DNA from: Lepus europaeus
Taxonomy: Eukaryota; Chordata; Mammalia; Lagomorpha; Leporidae
Direction of reading: 5' to 3'
NCBI RefSeq assembly: GCF_033115175.1
Contig: NC_084834.1
Coordinates: 10,513,294-10,577,293, forward strand
DNA: 64,000 bases
A model generated the notes under the pieces. The model worked only from the letters and a program-made list of their open reading frames with translations. It was not told the origin of the DNA and searched no databases. How positions within the stretch are numbered: position 1 is the stretch's first letter; every line of letters starts with the position of its first letter. Shown piece by piece: positions 1 through 10,838 of this stretch. Position numbers and translations under genes: made by a program.

Positions 1-74
1 ATCCGCATACATTACATAAATATCACAAGTCCTTCGTGTTTTTATTGCAATCTCTATTTGTCATACCTTTTTTG

Positions 75-397
75 TTTTAAAGATTTATTTATTTATTTGA
101 AAGGCAGAGTTACAGAGCGGCAGAGAGAGAAGAGAGAGAGAAAGTCTTCCATCTGCTGGTTTGCTCCCCAAATGGCTGCAATGGCTGGAGCTGAGCTGAT
201 CTAAAGCCAAGAGCTTCATCCAGGCCTCCCACATGGGTGCAGGGGCCTACACACTTGGACCATCTTCTACTGCTTTCCCAGGCCACAGCAGAGAGCTGGA
301 TTGGAAGTGGAGCATCTGGGACTGAAATCAGCACCCATATGGGATGCAGGCACTGCAGACTGCAGCTTTACCTGCTACGCCACAGCACCTGCCCCTG
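75..397 (-). mobile_element. Lagomorph C-repeat SINE (older CSINE type), near full length
   Basis: Read on the minus strand this has the tRNA-derived head (GCCGGC-like start, ...CATCCCATATGGG), the body GGCCTGGGAAAGCAGTAGAAG and a pyrimidine-rich end with an AAATAAATAAATC tail. Imperfect target-site duplication: CATACCTTTTTT at 62-73 and CATATCTTTTT at 399-409. Confidence 0.93.
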
Positions 398-1006
398 CCA
401 TATCTTTTTACAACTGGATTCTCATCCTTTGTTTTGCCCCTTGATTGATGTAAGACTTTTTTTAGAGTAGCAAAAAACAGGGTTGGGTAAGAAATAGATG
501 GTCTCTCTTCTGCTTTTGAATGGCAGAAATCTGTGGGAAAGTTCTTCCTAAATACTAATAATATATTTTCCTTAGTCTGCAAATAAATTTTCCCTGGTCT
601 AGTCTTAAAGATTCATATGGTTCAGCATCACCATTTCCCCCTGTGTTTTATGACTTTTCAATGGCAGCTTTGTTTTAGGATGGAGGTCAATTTGCATCTG
701 ATGCAGAAGAATCACAATAGTAGCCTAATAAAATAATAAAATTAGTGTTGTAAGCCCAGGTGTTTTGGTGCAACGTCAGTTTCACCACGGCAAGAGTAAA
801 ACAGGCATTCACCCTACTCCTTCTGTCTAAGCCTGTTTCTGCTGCCAGGCTGAAAAACTGACCTAACAGGCCCAGTCCTTGCTTGAAGCTAAATGAGATT
901 CCAAAGGGTGTACATTGTCCATACAATGCACGTGGGTCTGTTTTTTGCGATAAGGAATTTCCATTATAGGATTTTATAGGTAAGTGTCTTGTTCACATAC
1001 AATAAT
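398..1006. other. Unassigned spacer
   Basis: AT-rich single-copy-looking sequence. I see no repeat family, splice-like exon or open frame worth calling. Confidence 0.5.
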
Positions 1007-1345
1007 GAGTCGGGGAGATCCAAGATGGTTGAATAGGGAGAAGTCACTCTGGATTTAGCCACAGGAAGATACCAACAACCAAGGGAAGGATCACGTTCCC
1101 AGGGTCAGTTGAAGAAAAGCTCTCAGTGGAAATCCTACAGAGCAGAACAGAGACTATGGAACAGCAAAGACACAAAGCAGCTGGCCATGTGCTAACAGCA
1201 ACCCCTGGGGCCGGCACAGGTGAGGGAAATGCCAGGTGGGGGGCTGTGCTACACTGAGTCAGATTCTGTGGTCTGCAGTGTGGATCTGCCCTATGACAGA
1301 AGTGCAGCTTGAATCTGCCCTGTGTTCAGCTTGGTTAAATAACCA
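1007..1345 (+). mobile_element. Orphan LINE-1 5' UTR fragment
   Basis: Begins GGGGAGATCCAAGATGGTTG, which resembles the 5' terminus of mammalian L1 including the CCAAGATGG core (1020-1028) that binds YY1 in human L1. About 340 bp follow with L1 5'-UTR-like composition; no ORF1 or ORF2 sequence follows. The right limit is uncertain. A short inverted repeat CTTGGTT..AACCAAG lies at 1330-1347. Confidence 0.6.
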
Positions 1346-1476
1346 AGGGACTGGTTAGTCAAAGAAAGTATACTCCTGTCTTGTAAGTGACTGGCTGGCA
1401 GCCAGGGCATGGGTGGTGATGGTGCCACATTAGTAATGCCAATCTGAGCTTATTTATATGGTTGTGGTGGAATTTC

Positions 1477-1819
1477 CTTTTTTTTATTTTCTTTTTTAAA
1501 GGTTTTATTTTATTTATTTGAAAGACAGAGTTACAGAGCAAGGTAGAGACAGAGAGAGAGGTCTTAAATCCGCTGGTTCACTCCCAAAATGGCCGCAACA
1601 GCCAGAGCTGCACCGATCCGAAGCCAGGAGCCAGGAGCTTCTTTGCATCTCCCACATAGGTGCATGACCCCAACGACTTGGGCCATCTTCTACTGCTTTC
1701 CCAGGCCACAGCAGAGATCTGGATCAGAAGAGGAGCAGCTGGGACTAGAACTGGCGTCCATATGGGATGCCGACGCTTCAGGCCAGGGTTTTAACCTGCT
1801 GCACCACAGCGCCGGCCCC
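1477..1819 (-). mobile_element. Lagomorph C-repeat SINE (older type), full length
   Basis: Complete minus-strand copy from the T-rich tail to the head GCCGGCGCTGTGG. Flanks share TGGTGGAATTTC (about 1465-1476) and TAGTAGAATTTC (1822-1833) as target-site duplication. Confidence 0.95.
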
Positions 1820-1833
1820 TGTAGTAGAATTTC

Positions 1834-2229
1834 AAAAGAATCAAATTGCAAAGATGATTTGTGGCCAAGGCTTAGAGCAGGCATACTATCAGTTCCTCCA
1901 AATTCTATCAATAAAAGGAAGTTGTAACGACAGATCAGATTCAAGATTCAAGAGGAAGACAATTATGCTCCAACTATGCATGAGAAATCTGCAAAGTCAT
2001 ATTGCAAAGGTGTAGACTCAGAGATCTGTGAAGAATCAAGGCTATTTTTGTCATCACTTTTCACAGGAGGTCTTCCACGCATGTTTGAAATAAAGATACA
2101 GTGAATACCACTGCCTATTGCTAAGACTACCTATATTTGGAACATGAGTTAATATAAACAATCATTTTGCAAACAGCTCTATATTCAGTTTTCTAACTTC
2201 AGTGAATTTTTATTTAAAATATTTTCTAA
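1834..2229. other. Unassigned spacer
   Basis: AT-rich sequence between two SINEs. No recognised feature. Confidence 0.5.
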
Positions 2230-2509
2230 GGGGCTGCATTTTGGCACAGTGGGTTATATGGTCCATTGGGTTAAGCCATGGCTTGTGGCACTGGTATCCT
2301 ATATTGGAGCACTTGTTTAGGTCCTGGCTGCTTGGTGTCCAATCTGGCTCTCTTTTAGTGCATCTGGGAAGGCAGCAGCAGATGCTAAGTGTTTGGGCCC
2401 CTGGCCACTCACATTGGAGCCTTGGATGGCGTTTCCAGCTCTTGGCCACAGCCTGGCCCAGATCTTGACCATTATGGACATTTGGGAAATGAACCATCAG
2501 AAGGAATAT

Positions 2510-2574
<65 letters not shown>

Positions 2575-2606
2575 ACTTGATTATGTTACTGTCTTTTAAA
2601 TAATTT
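2230..2606 (+). mobile_element. Old lagomorph C-repeat SINE with expanded CT tract
   Basis: Diverged plus-strand SINE starting GGGGCTGCATTTTGGCACAG and ending in an A/T tail. Its pyrimidine end has grown into the CT microsatellite at 2511-2570. Confidence 0.85.
2511..2570. repeat. (CT)n microsatellite
   Basis: About 30 CT units with one TA interruption, inside the 3' end of a SINE. It is the source of spurious poly-Ser-Leu and Arg-Glu open frames on both strands. Confidence 0.98.
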
Positions 2607-2619
2607 AAGAAATAATTTG

Positions 2620-2873
2620 TGGGTAGTAGCATTCAGTCTAGTGGTTAACAGTTATCCACAGTCCATATTGGAGACACAGGTCCAGATCCTAAGTCCAATT
2701 TCTAGCTAATGCAAATTCTAAAAGGCAGCAGGGTGGCTCAAATGATTGTGTTCCTGCCACCCACATAGGAGACGTGGATCGAGTTTCCCGCTCCCAGCTT
2801 CTGCCTGGTCTACTCCTGCAACAGAGGGGGAATCGCAGGTAAAAGCTCTATCTGCTCTGCTTCTAAGATAAAA
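2620..2873 (+). mobile_element. Degraded old lagomorph SINE
   Basis: Weak but collinear similarity to the old C repeat: CAGTCTAGTGGTTAA head, ..CCCACATAGGAGACGTGGAT.. middle, ..CTTCTGCCTGGTC. The tail is eroded. Confidence 0.65.
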
Positions 2874-3218
2874 GAGTCAGATGATACACTTATGCTCAAC
2901 CGGTCATTTAGGTTTTGGAAAATAAAGGGAATAGAATCTAATGTGTTCTACATATTCTAAATTTTGTCAAAAAGTGAAAATTAACAGTAGGAACCCAAGA
3001 GCAATGTTCAAGGTGTGAACTCAAAGTACAATTCTTTAAAATGATAGCAATCTAAAGCTATTTCCCTTGATCTTCGAATTTTCAGTAACCTTGAAGTCAG
3101 TAAAAGTCTTAAATCCATCATTCGTTCAAAACATAAAGGTAATGAAAGCATTGACAATCAATATTTATCTTCAAAATAAGTCCTCATGATCCTAACTGGG
3201 ACCAGTAGATCATGGTTA
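2874..3218. other. Unassigned spacer
   Basis: AT-rich, no recognised element. Confidence 0.5.
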
Positions 3219-3232
3219 AGAATGAGTAGTCC

Positions 3233-3550
3233 GGCCGGCACTGTGGCTCACTAGGCTAATCCTCTACCTGTGGTGCCAGTACCCCAGGTTCTAGTCCCGG
3301 TTGGGGCGCCGGATTCTGTCCTGGTGGCTCCTCTTCCAGTCCAGCTCTCTGCTGTGGCCTTGGAAGGCAGTGGAGGATGGCCCAAGTGCTGGGGCCCTGC
3401 ACCTGCATGGGAGACCAGGAGGAGGCACCTGGCTCCTGGCTTCGGATTGGCGCAGCATGCCGGCCGTGGCGGCCATTTGGGGGGGTGAACCAATGGAAGG
3501 AAGACCTTTCTGTCTGTCTGTCTCTCTCTCACTGTCTAACTCTGCCTGTC

Positions 3551-3589
<39 letters not shown>
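3233..3589 (+). mobile_element. Young lagomorph C-repeat SINE (CSINE2-like)
   Basis: Full-length copy with the tRNA-like head (GTGGCTCACTAGGC, B-box-like GGTTCTAGTCC at 3287-3297). Perfect 12-bp target-site duplication AATGAGTAGTCC at 3221-3232 and 3590-3601. The A tail has become a GA microsatellite. It lacks the extra GCGCGCCGGCCGC unit seen in other young copies here. Confidence 0.98.

Positions 3590-3590
<1 letters not shown>
3555..3590. repeat. (GA)n microsatellite in SINE tail
   Basis: About 18 GA units replacing the expected A tail of the SINE at 3233-3589, just before its 3' target-site duplication. Confidence 0.97.
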
Positions 3591-3595
<5 letters not shown>

Positions 3596-3601
3596 TAGTC
3601 C

Positions 3602-5077
3602 ATATCTAGTTTATGTACTTTCTATCTATGATTCCATTGTTTGACCAGAGGAAAAAAATGGAAGTTTTTACCCACTATTCTAGGACACAGTTGGTACGAG
3701 GTAGTGTGGACAGTGAGGGACTGGGCCAGCCCTCTGAGTCCTGCCCTCTGAGCTCCAAGATTTCTCCCTGTGTTTCTTCCACTGCAGAGAATGCCAGGGA
3801 AAGCAGGGCTCCTTGTTTTAGCTACACAAAGAACCAACCCAGGTGAATGGCCCCAGCAAGAGCTTTGCCTCAGACAACAGCAGAACCTCCTCTGAGACAC
3901 AAACATGTAAGAAGCTGCAGTGAGCATCCGTGACCATCCTGCGAAGGCTGGAGACCAGCGGCCTTCCATCAGGTGCCACACTGCAGGAGGCAGAAAACCA
4001 CAAGTCTCCCGACTGGGGATGCTTTTTGAGAAGAGGAGCAGCGCGATTCATCAGCATGTTTGCATTTCTCACCTACCTGATAGAATTAGTTAGGAGGAAC
4101 CCAGGGAGAAGAATAGATTTACTGGGAAGTCAGAATCTCATTGTATGTATTTAAAACTATAAAACTATAGTTCCTTTTTTTATGAATCCTGAACAGTTGA
4201 AATTGGTCATGTCAATGGCATTAGATAATAGAATACATTAATGCAAAAGCTATTTCTTTGACTATAATACCATCATTCCAAAATGGAAATACCAAACCAG
4301 GGAAGAAAATAGTAAATTATACGTAATAGTCTCCGCATAGGAGAACACAATAGGATAAACACCCAAATAGCTGAGAATAATCTGAACTATGAATGCGTCA
4401 CATTGTATAGTTATATCTTTTCCATAAAACAGTTCACTCATACAATTTTAAAAAGAAATTATTCTATCTGCTGCCATCTGAAATTCCCAGATCAATCCAG
4501 AAGCACATTTCCATCAATGACACAAACAGCTGCTGCGGGGTTGGGTATCAGAATACAAGTTGCTTTCCCTTTCCCAGACCAGGATATGGTCTGAAAATCT
4601 CCGTGGGCCAAGACTGCATGCACTGTAAAAATGGAGCAAGAAGACTAGTTACACTCCTGCGCAGCAATTATTCCTGCTGTCAACAGGAGCAAATTTCACC
4701 ACCAAAGGAAATTCTGAGGAGTCAAATGTGCTATCAGGTAGAAGTCAAACAGCTCTCCTGAGTTCCGTCTTAGATTCCCTATAAAGTCTTTGGAAGAACA
4801 GTCATGGCTCACAGCTCAGTGGATGTACATGAAAACACACGCGAGCAGCAGCTTTTGTGTGAGCTTAGGGGAGCTGCAAGGAACTGTCTAGGGCTGGGTG
4901 AAGAAGGGCCGTTCCCCAGGTGTCTACCACCCTTTTACACACACCGCGATAGCCCTCGTGGCACCCTACCTGAATCCTACATCCAAAAGCCTATTTCTTT
5001 CTCTTCTATATCTATAGCATCTCTGGCCATTTATCTTCTGGCTCTCTTATTCATGTGGGAACCACCTTCCACTTCAC
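3602..5077. other. Unique spacer with one exon-like stretch
   Basis: No repeat recognised. A pyrimidine tract ending CTTCCACTGCAG at 3787 and CCCAGGTGAAT at 3839-3848 frame a 55-nt stretch that would satisfy splice-site rules. There is no homology support, so it is not called as an exon. Confidence 0.4.
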
Positions 5078-5090
5078 AGAAGTTTCTTTC

Positions 5091-5451
5091 TTTCTTTTTT
5101 TTTTTCTTTTTTTTTTTTTTTTTGACAGGCAGAGTGGACAGTGAGAGAGAGCCAGAGAGAAAGGTCTTCCTTTTGCCGTTGGTTCACCCTCCAATGGCCG
5201 CCGCAGTAGGTGCGCTGCGGCCCGCGCACCGCGCTTATCTGATGGCAGGAGCCAGGTGCTTTTCCTGGTCTCCCATGGGGTGCAGGGCCCAAGCACTTGG
5301 GCCATCCTCCACTGCACTCCCTGGCCACAGCAGAGAGCTGGCCTGGAAGAGGGGCAACCAGGACAGAATCCGGTGCCCCGACCGGGACTACAACCCGGTG
5401 TGCCGGCGCCGCAAGGTGGAGGATTAGCCTAGTGAGCCGCGGCACCGGCCA
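5091..5451 (-). mobile_element. Young lagomorph C-repeat SINE (CSINE2-like)
   Basis: Full-length minus-strand copy starting with a long T tract (5094-5123) and GACAGGCAGAGTGGACAG, ending at the GCCGGTGCCGCGG head. Perfect 13-bp duplication AGAAGTTTCTTTC at 5078-5090 and 5452-5464. The T tract creates a false poly-Phe open frame running from 4804 into the SINE. Confidence 0.98.
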
Positions 5452-5464
5452 AGAAGTTTCTTTC

Positions 5465-5733
5465 AAAAATTTTATTTGAAAAGCAGAGATATACAGAGAG
5501 AAAGACAGAGAGAGAAAGATCTTCCATCTGTCAAATCACTCCCCCATTGCCTGTGACAGATGGAGCTGGGCCAGGCTAAAGGCAGGAGCTCAAGAACTCA
5601 GTCTGGGTCTCCTACTTGGATGGCAGGGACCCAACTTCTTGAACTACAGCCTGGGAAGATGGGATCAGGCGCGTCCATATAGGAGGGGGATGTCCCACTG
5701 GCACCTTAATGGCTGCACCGGATGCCTGCTCTT
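5465..5733 (-). mobile_element. Old lagomorph SINE, diverged
   Basis: Minus-strand old C-repeat type with AAAGATCTTCCATCTG.., ..GGGCCAGGCTAAAGGCAGG.. and a decayed head. It abuts the target duplication of the young SINE to its left, which therefore inserted at its 3' tail. Confidence 0.85.
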
Positions 5734-6908
5734 GAGAGAAATTTCTTATTGGTCATATATTCTTGGGATAGTACCTCTTCCCTATTCCTGAGTCCCCAGG
5801 GGCTGTCCCACACGGCACTAGGAAGTTACAAGGTGGAAAAGCAACTGCTCAACAAATAACCTGCTTTATGGACAACCACCACCATGGGGCTGTCCTGGCA
5901 GCCTCGGGCCTACTGTGGTTGTCACAGTCAAAGGTCAAATAAACTTTTATTTTTTGAAGCAACAATTCTGAAAATCTTCTGAGTTATCCCTGGGCCTTTC
6001 AAAAACCATGGAGGTGGTACTTTTAAAATTCTCTCCCCCTCAATCCTCTTGCTTTATTCTCCTGAATGACAGATTTTGTTGACATATCGTTTCTCCCCTG
6101 TTCATGCCCACTCTGTACTGTCTGATTAGGTGCTACAAGCGTATACTCAGAGATCTTTGGACACAGTCAGCACTCAAATTAAAACATGCTATTCAGGGCA
6201 CAGCAGTGGTGTTTCTTTGGAGACCGTCCCGTAACATTTTAGGAGCCTTGGCATTTGCTAAGAAGGCTGCAGGCAGCAGGAGGGAGAGTCAACACCACAG
6301 CAAGCCCTGGATGAAGGAGAGGAGCGGCGGTGACAGAAGAGGAGAGGGACTAACAGGCACGAAGTGAGGGGGCTGGGTACGGCGGCAGCCCCAGCAACCG
6401 CGTGGCGAGAAGCAAGCCACCGAGGGGCTGTCAAAGGCAGATAAGCACGCATGCATGGCATTCAATTTGTGCTGGGCCAGAAGTCAGCGATGCAGTGAAT
6501 GACGCCCCCCAAGAGCTTCCTTGAATAGTTTGGAAATTAAACCTCCTTCTCAGACCTTATGATAAACAGCAGGCAGGGCAGTGCTGCTATGGGAGGGCAG
6601 AGGAAAAGGAATAGCAAGTGTGGGATCTCCAGGGAAGCTTCTATTTCAGGGGAAACAAGTGCATTGGTTACATAAAGTCAAGACACTGAATTCAAAGTCC
6701 CAGAAAACCCTTCTTAGCAAAGGTGATGCCCTTGATGTTCTAGTTACCGGAGTTGGGGGAGGTGGACAAGCAGTATTTTCACAGGGGACAGCCAAGGGCC
6801 TGTTCAGATCAACAAGGCCCACAGGATTAGAAAGGCACAAATGCAGTGAACGGCCCTGTGAATGCTCCCGGGAACCTCCAACCCCCAAGCCTGGCAAGAG
6901 GGACACAT
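5734..6908. other. Unassigned spacer, locally GC-richer
   Basis: No repeat recognised. A short CpG-containing patch at about 6310-6440 stands out in an otherwise CpG-poor window but is too short for a CpG island. Open frames here show no recognisable domain. Confidence 0.4.
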
Positions 6909-6922
6909 CAAGAGGAGTTGCT

Positions 6923-7261
6923 GGCCGGCACCACGGCTCAATAGGCTAATCCTCCGCCTAGCGGCGCTGGCACACCAGGTTCTAGTCCCAGTTGGGGTGC
7001 CGGATTCTGTCCAGGTTGCCCCTCTTCCAGGCCAGCTCTCTGCTGTGGCCCAGGAGTGCAGTGGAGGATGGCCCAAGTGCTTGGGCCCTGCACCCCATGG
7101 GAGACCAGGATAAGCACCTGGCTCCTGCCTTTGGATCAGTGCGGTGCGCTGGCAGCAGCGCGCCGGCTGCAGCGGCCATTGGAGGGTGAACCAACAGCAA
7201 AGGGAGACCTTTCTCTCTGTCTCTCTCTCGCTCACACTGTCCACTCTGCCTGTCCAAAAAA
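6923..7261 (+). mobile_element. Young lagomorph C-repeat SINE (CSINE2-like)
   Basis: Full-length plus copy with the GC-rich doubled GCGCCGGC region (7140-7180). Duplication AAGAGGAGTTGCT at 6910-6922 and 7262-7274. Confidence 0.98.
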
Positions 7262-7274
7262 AAGAGGAGTTGCT

Positions 7275-8512
7275 TTGGCCATACCTAGGCTGCCCTCCCC
7301 AACTGTGACATGTAACTGGATATTAAAGAGACTCGGACAAGACAGATCAACACAGTGACCCCAGGCCTCTGCCCTGAAGGAATGTGTGTGCTCCTGGGAT
7401 GAGGAGGCACGAAGCACTCAGTGGGTCTCCCTTCTGAACCACAGACAGCCTTTTCCAGGCTGGGCTGGGCTGTCTCCCTGTTCTTGCTCTTTTCTCTGCC
7501 CAAACTCTCCTTTCTCCTCTCATTGTCTCTGACTAACCCCTAATCTTCCTTATTTACTTTGACCTTCAAAGATCCTTTCCTGATTCTTTAAACTGGATAA
7601 AATGGTCCTGCCCCACCCCAACCCAACCTACCACACACAAATGTTCACATAGACTGTGTGTTTGTGTGTGTCCCCTTCCATGATGCCAACTGCATTGTCT
7701 CCTACTTCCCTGGGAGCGTTTCATTCCATCACCCCCTAGATGATCCATGTGGTAGTACAGAGACTCAGGAACCATATGAACCTTCCTCAGTTACATTCTC
7801 AGGACATGAGCTTGCACCTGGCACATAGTAGGAATCCAGCAACCCTACCTAAATGAATTTAAAATTGCAATGAAGGACTTACAATTCATGAAAAGTATTT
7901 TTTGTTGTTGCTGTTACTGAGTAATAGCAGCAGTGGACTGTTTGCAAACATCTAGGTGTTCCTGAAGGGTCACTCCAGTTATCACAGGAGATGAAAGGCT
8001 TTTGATACTGATAAACTGAAACATGGTAGTTAGTCTGGGTCCCCCACCCCCTGGTCTTTTTCCAGGCTTCCTGGAATAACCAACTAACAGTTCTTGTTGT
8101 TTTCTGACCCAATTCCCTATCTCACATGGCCACAACATCCATTCTCCATCATGTAGACCAAGTGGCCTTCCTAAAACAGAACTTGAACATGACACTTGCT
8201 TTCAAAGATCCTTCATCAGCCATCCAACTCTTCGCTATAGCCTGCATCTGTCAGATTCACTTCAATCTACTCAACATGGAATGTAACACCTCCTGTTATT
8301 TGACCCCTTCCCACTGCCTCAGCCTCACATCTTATCAACCCATGCTTCAAAGTGTATACTATATCAAAACCAAACCACTTGGTTCCATTGCTGTTAGTAT
8401 ATTGTGATAAAATAACAAAGATACTATTGAGTCACTTACATATTTACAAAAGTGTCAACTCTACTTCCTAAGTATGAGAAATTACACCCTTTTTCTCTTT
8501 CTCTTTTTTATG
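7275..8512. other. Mostly unique spacer with possible L2/MIR traces
   Basis: The segment CCTGGCACATAGTAGGAATCC (7818-7838) resembles the conserved 3' end shared by MIR/L2. A stretch at about 8160-8330 weakly resembles an L2 3' region. The rest is unassigned. Confidence 0.4.
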
Positions 8513-8832
8513 GCTAAGATTGTATTTATGTGTTTGTTTGTATTAAAAGCAGGGAACTGACAGCCAGGGAGACAGAACTTTCACCCACTGGTTCACTCCC
8601 CAAATGACTGCAAAAGCCAGGTCTGGGCCAGGCCAAAGCCAGCAGCCAGGAGATCCAACCTGGTCTCCCACATAGGTGGCAGAGGCCCAAACACTTGGGC
8701 CATCATCTGCTGCCTTCTCAGGCACATTAACAGAAAGTTGGATCAGAATTGGAGCAGCCTGGACTCAAACCAGCACTTCCATATGGGAATTTATGATGCG
8801 CAGCTTAACCCACCACACCACAACACTAGCCC
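8513..8832 (-). mobile_element. Old lagomorph SINE
   Basis: Minus-strand old C-repeat type (CACCCACTGGTTCACTCCCC, GGGCCAGGCCAAAGCCAGC, ..CATATGGGA..). Its central 97 bp recur nearby at 9076-9172. Confidence 0.9.
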
Positions 8833-9075
8833 TTGGTGTACATTTTAATTATGTCTGTAAATAGTCTTTTAAAGTTGTCTCATATATGTTGGTAAAGAAA
8901 GGATCCCATGGTGTAAGTGTCTCTTCTACAATGCACTATAGGGTGGAGCTAATTTAAGGTAGGATGGATCCACAGCAGTCTTTGCATACAATGAATGGAG
9001 TTCGAGTGTGGGTGGCCCGAATATGTCCTTTTGCATGCACCTGACACACCCTTGGTCCCACAGGCTCTCCTGTTG

Positions 9076-9187
9076 CACTTGGGCCATCATCTGCTGCCTT
9101 CCCAGGCACATTAACAGAAAGTTGGATCAGAATTGGAGCAGCCTGGGCTCAAAGCAGTCCTTCCATATGGGAGTGTAGCATGCAGCT
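9076..9187 (-). mobile_element. SINE internal fragment, near-copy of 8692-8788
   Basis: Only the middle-to-head part of an old SINE is present. By eye it differs from 8692-8788 at about 5 of 97 positions, far fewer than between other old SINEs here, suggesting local duplication or conversion. Confidence 0.8.
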
Positions 9188-10479
9188 TTTTTACCTTGAT
9201 AAGATCTGCAACAGAAAACAATAAAGAGCATTGTTTCCCAGTAACTGCTAAATAGCTCAATCAAAATCACATTGATATAAAAACCTACCCAGAACTGCCA
9301 CTTCTCTTGCAAACTTGGAGGACTGCATACATTTTGTAGAATGATGCATTTTGTAGAATGATGTAGAATGATGTAGAATGGAAACAGACTAGCCCTGGGT
9401 AATGCAGATGTGAGTCAGAGGCATGCATTATGCATAAATGCCTAACTTTTAACTACCGAATGTTTCCAGGATGACAGGATATGCCCCAGCTGTATGCTAC
9501 AGGGTTCCATCACCTTCCACATAAAGCTATTTCTTTCTGAGACTGGCTTACTTGACTGACAGTGCAGTCATCGTGTCAATAACTAATAGATCCTGTTAAC
9601 TGAGATCTTTATTTGAGTTTGAATTTGGCCATCACGCTTTAAAACATACTAAATTATTAACAATTCTGTGAAATGAATACTCTTTCTCCATTGACATTCT
9701 ATCCTCTATTTAACATATTCAAATATTCCACTTACGATTAGGCTAAATACATCAGGATCTATTTCAGATCCCTTTTCAACTAACTTATATGAAAGAGAGA
9801 TGCCAGTGCAATAAGTCGCAAAAGGGGAGTAAACGTCTCCACAAGGCTTAAATTTAAGGCTTATTTCTTCCTTCTTACTACAAGGCAAGCTCAAATGTCA
9901 ACACATCAGCATATCATTTTCTTCTCATTGAGCTGTTTGCCTGGTATTCACAAATCCAATTACTTTTCAGTGGCACCAAACAAGATACTTACATGATTTT
10001 ATTCTGCAACTCTGAATTTCCTTCCTGCTGCTTTTTGCTTTGCTGGCTTAAAAAGAAAAATAAAAAAACCACCCTGCCATTTTTTCGGTGATGTATCAGC
10101 AGGTCTCACTCTCATCCTGGGTGAAACAAACATTCGTCCCAGAAGCGAGCAGCAGCCTTGCTTCACACTTTAAATCCAGTGAAGATGAGACATCCTGAGG
10201 TAGCATTCTCATGCCAGGGATAATGTTCAGTTTATAACAGGCATGAAACGAAAGTTCTCACTGTACAGTTTATTTATTTATTTTTTTGCTAAGGTTCTGA
10301 TCCAGGAGATTGTGTAAACCAAGTCATCCTTACCTTTAATCTCCTCCCCTTTAGAAGACTTTCATGTTTGTTTTCAAAATCACAGAATGCTTATATGTAA
10401 AAATTACATGGGGTGGGAATTATCTTTATGCTTAAAACTGTATATGAAATTTGTTCCCTATATATAAATAAAAATAAAA
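9188..10479. other. Unassigned unique stretch
   Basis: No repeat family recognised except a short tandem array built on TGTAGAATGA at about 9335-9380 and an A/T-rich run near 10460-10490 resembling an L1 3' tail. No convincing exon. Confidence 0.4.
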
Positions 10480-10838
10480 TAAATGCATTTTTCTCATAGT
10501 TCTGGAAGCTAGAAGTCCAAAATCAATTTGTGTGCAGGGTTATATCCCCTTCAGAGTCTCCAGAGATAAGCCTTCTTTGTCTCTTACGGCCTTGCTGTTC
10601 CTCGGCGTGGGCTATCATCGCTCTAAAAGTCTGCCTCCATCTCACACAGCCATCCTCCCGCTGTCTGATTTTATGTCTATGTTTTCATTTTTTTTTTAAT
10701 ACAGACATCAGTCATTGGATTAGAGCCACTGTAATCCAGTAACATCTATGAAGAGCCTCTGTCCAGTTAAAATCAAATTCACAGGTTCTTGATGGATAAG
10801 AATTTGGGTAGAGACAGTGTTCACCACAATACAGAACC
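10480..10838 (-). mobile_element. MLT1-like (ERVL-MaLR) solo LTR, antisense
   Basis: In antisense order it carries the MLT1-type landmarks TCTCATAGTTCTGGAAGC.., ..ACATCAGTCATTGGATTAG.., ..AAATTCACAGGTTCTTGATG and a terminal CACAATACAGAACCAC. It is strongly diverged with a T-tract insertion at 10689-10698. The family is recognised from memory; the subfamily is not. Confidence 0.65.

Noticed and set aside
2210..2632. 140-residue frame with Arg-Glu repeats
   Set aside because: Antisense translation of a CT microsatellite within a SINE.
3233..3330. Functional tRNA gene at SINE heads
   Set aside because: A- and B-box-like motifs are present because the SINE is tRNA-derived; no cloverleaf is kept and the motif recurs in all copies.
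4804..5427. Longest open frame in the window (207 residues, plus strand)
   Set aside because: The second half runs through the T tract (poly-Phe) and body of an antisense SINE. The first half has no recognisable domain and no promoter or splice context.
6310..6440. CpG island or promoter
   Set aside because: Only a handful of CpG sites over about 130 bp, and no adjoining exon.
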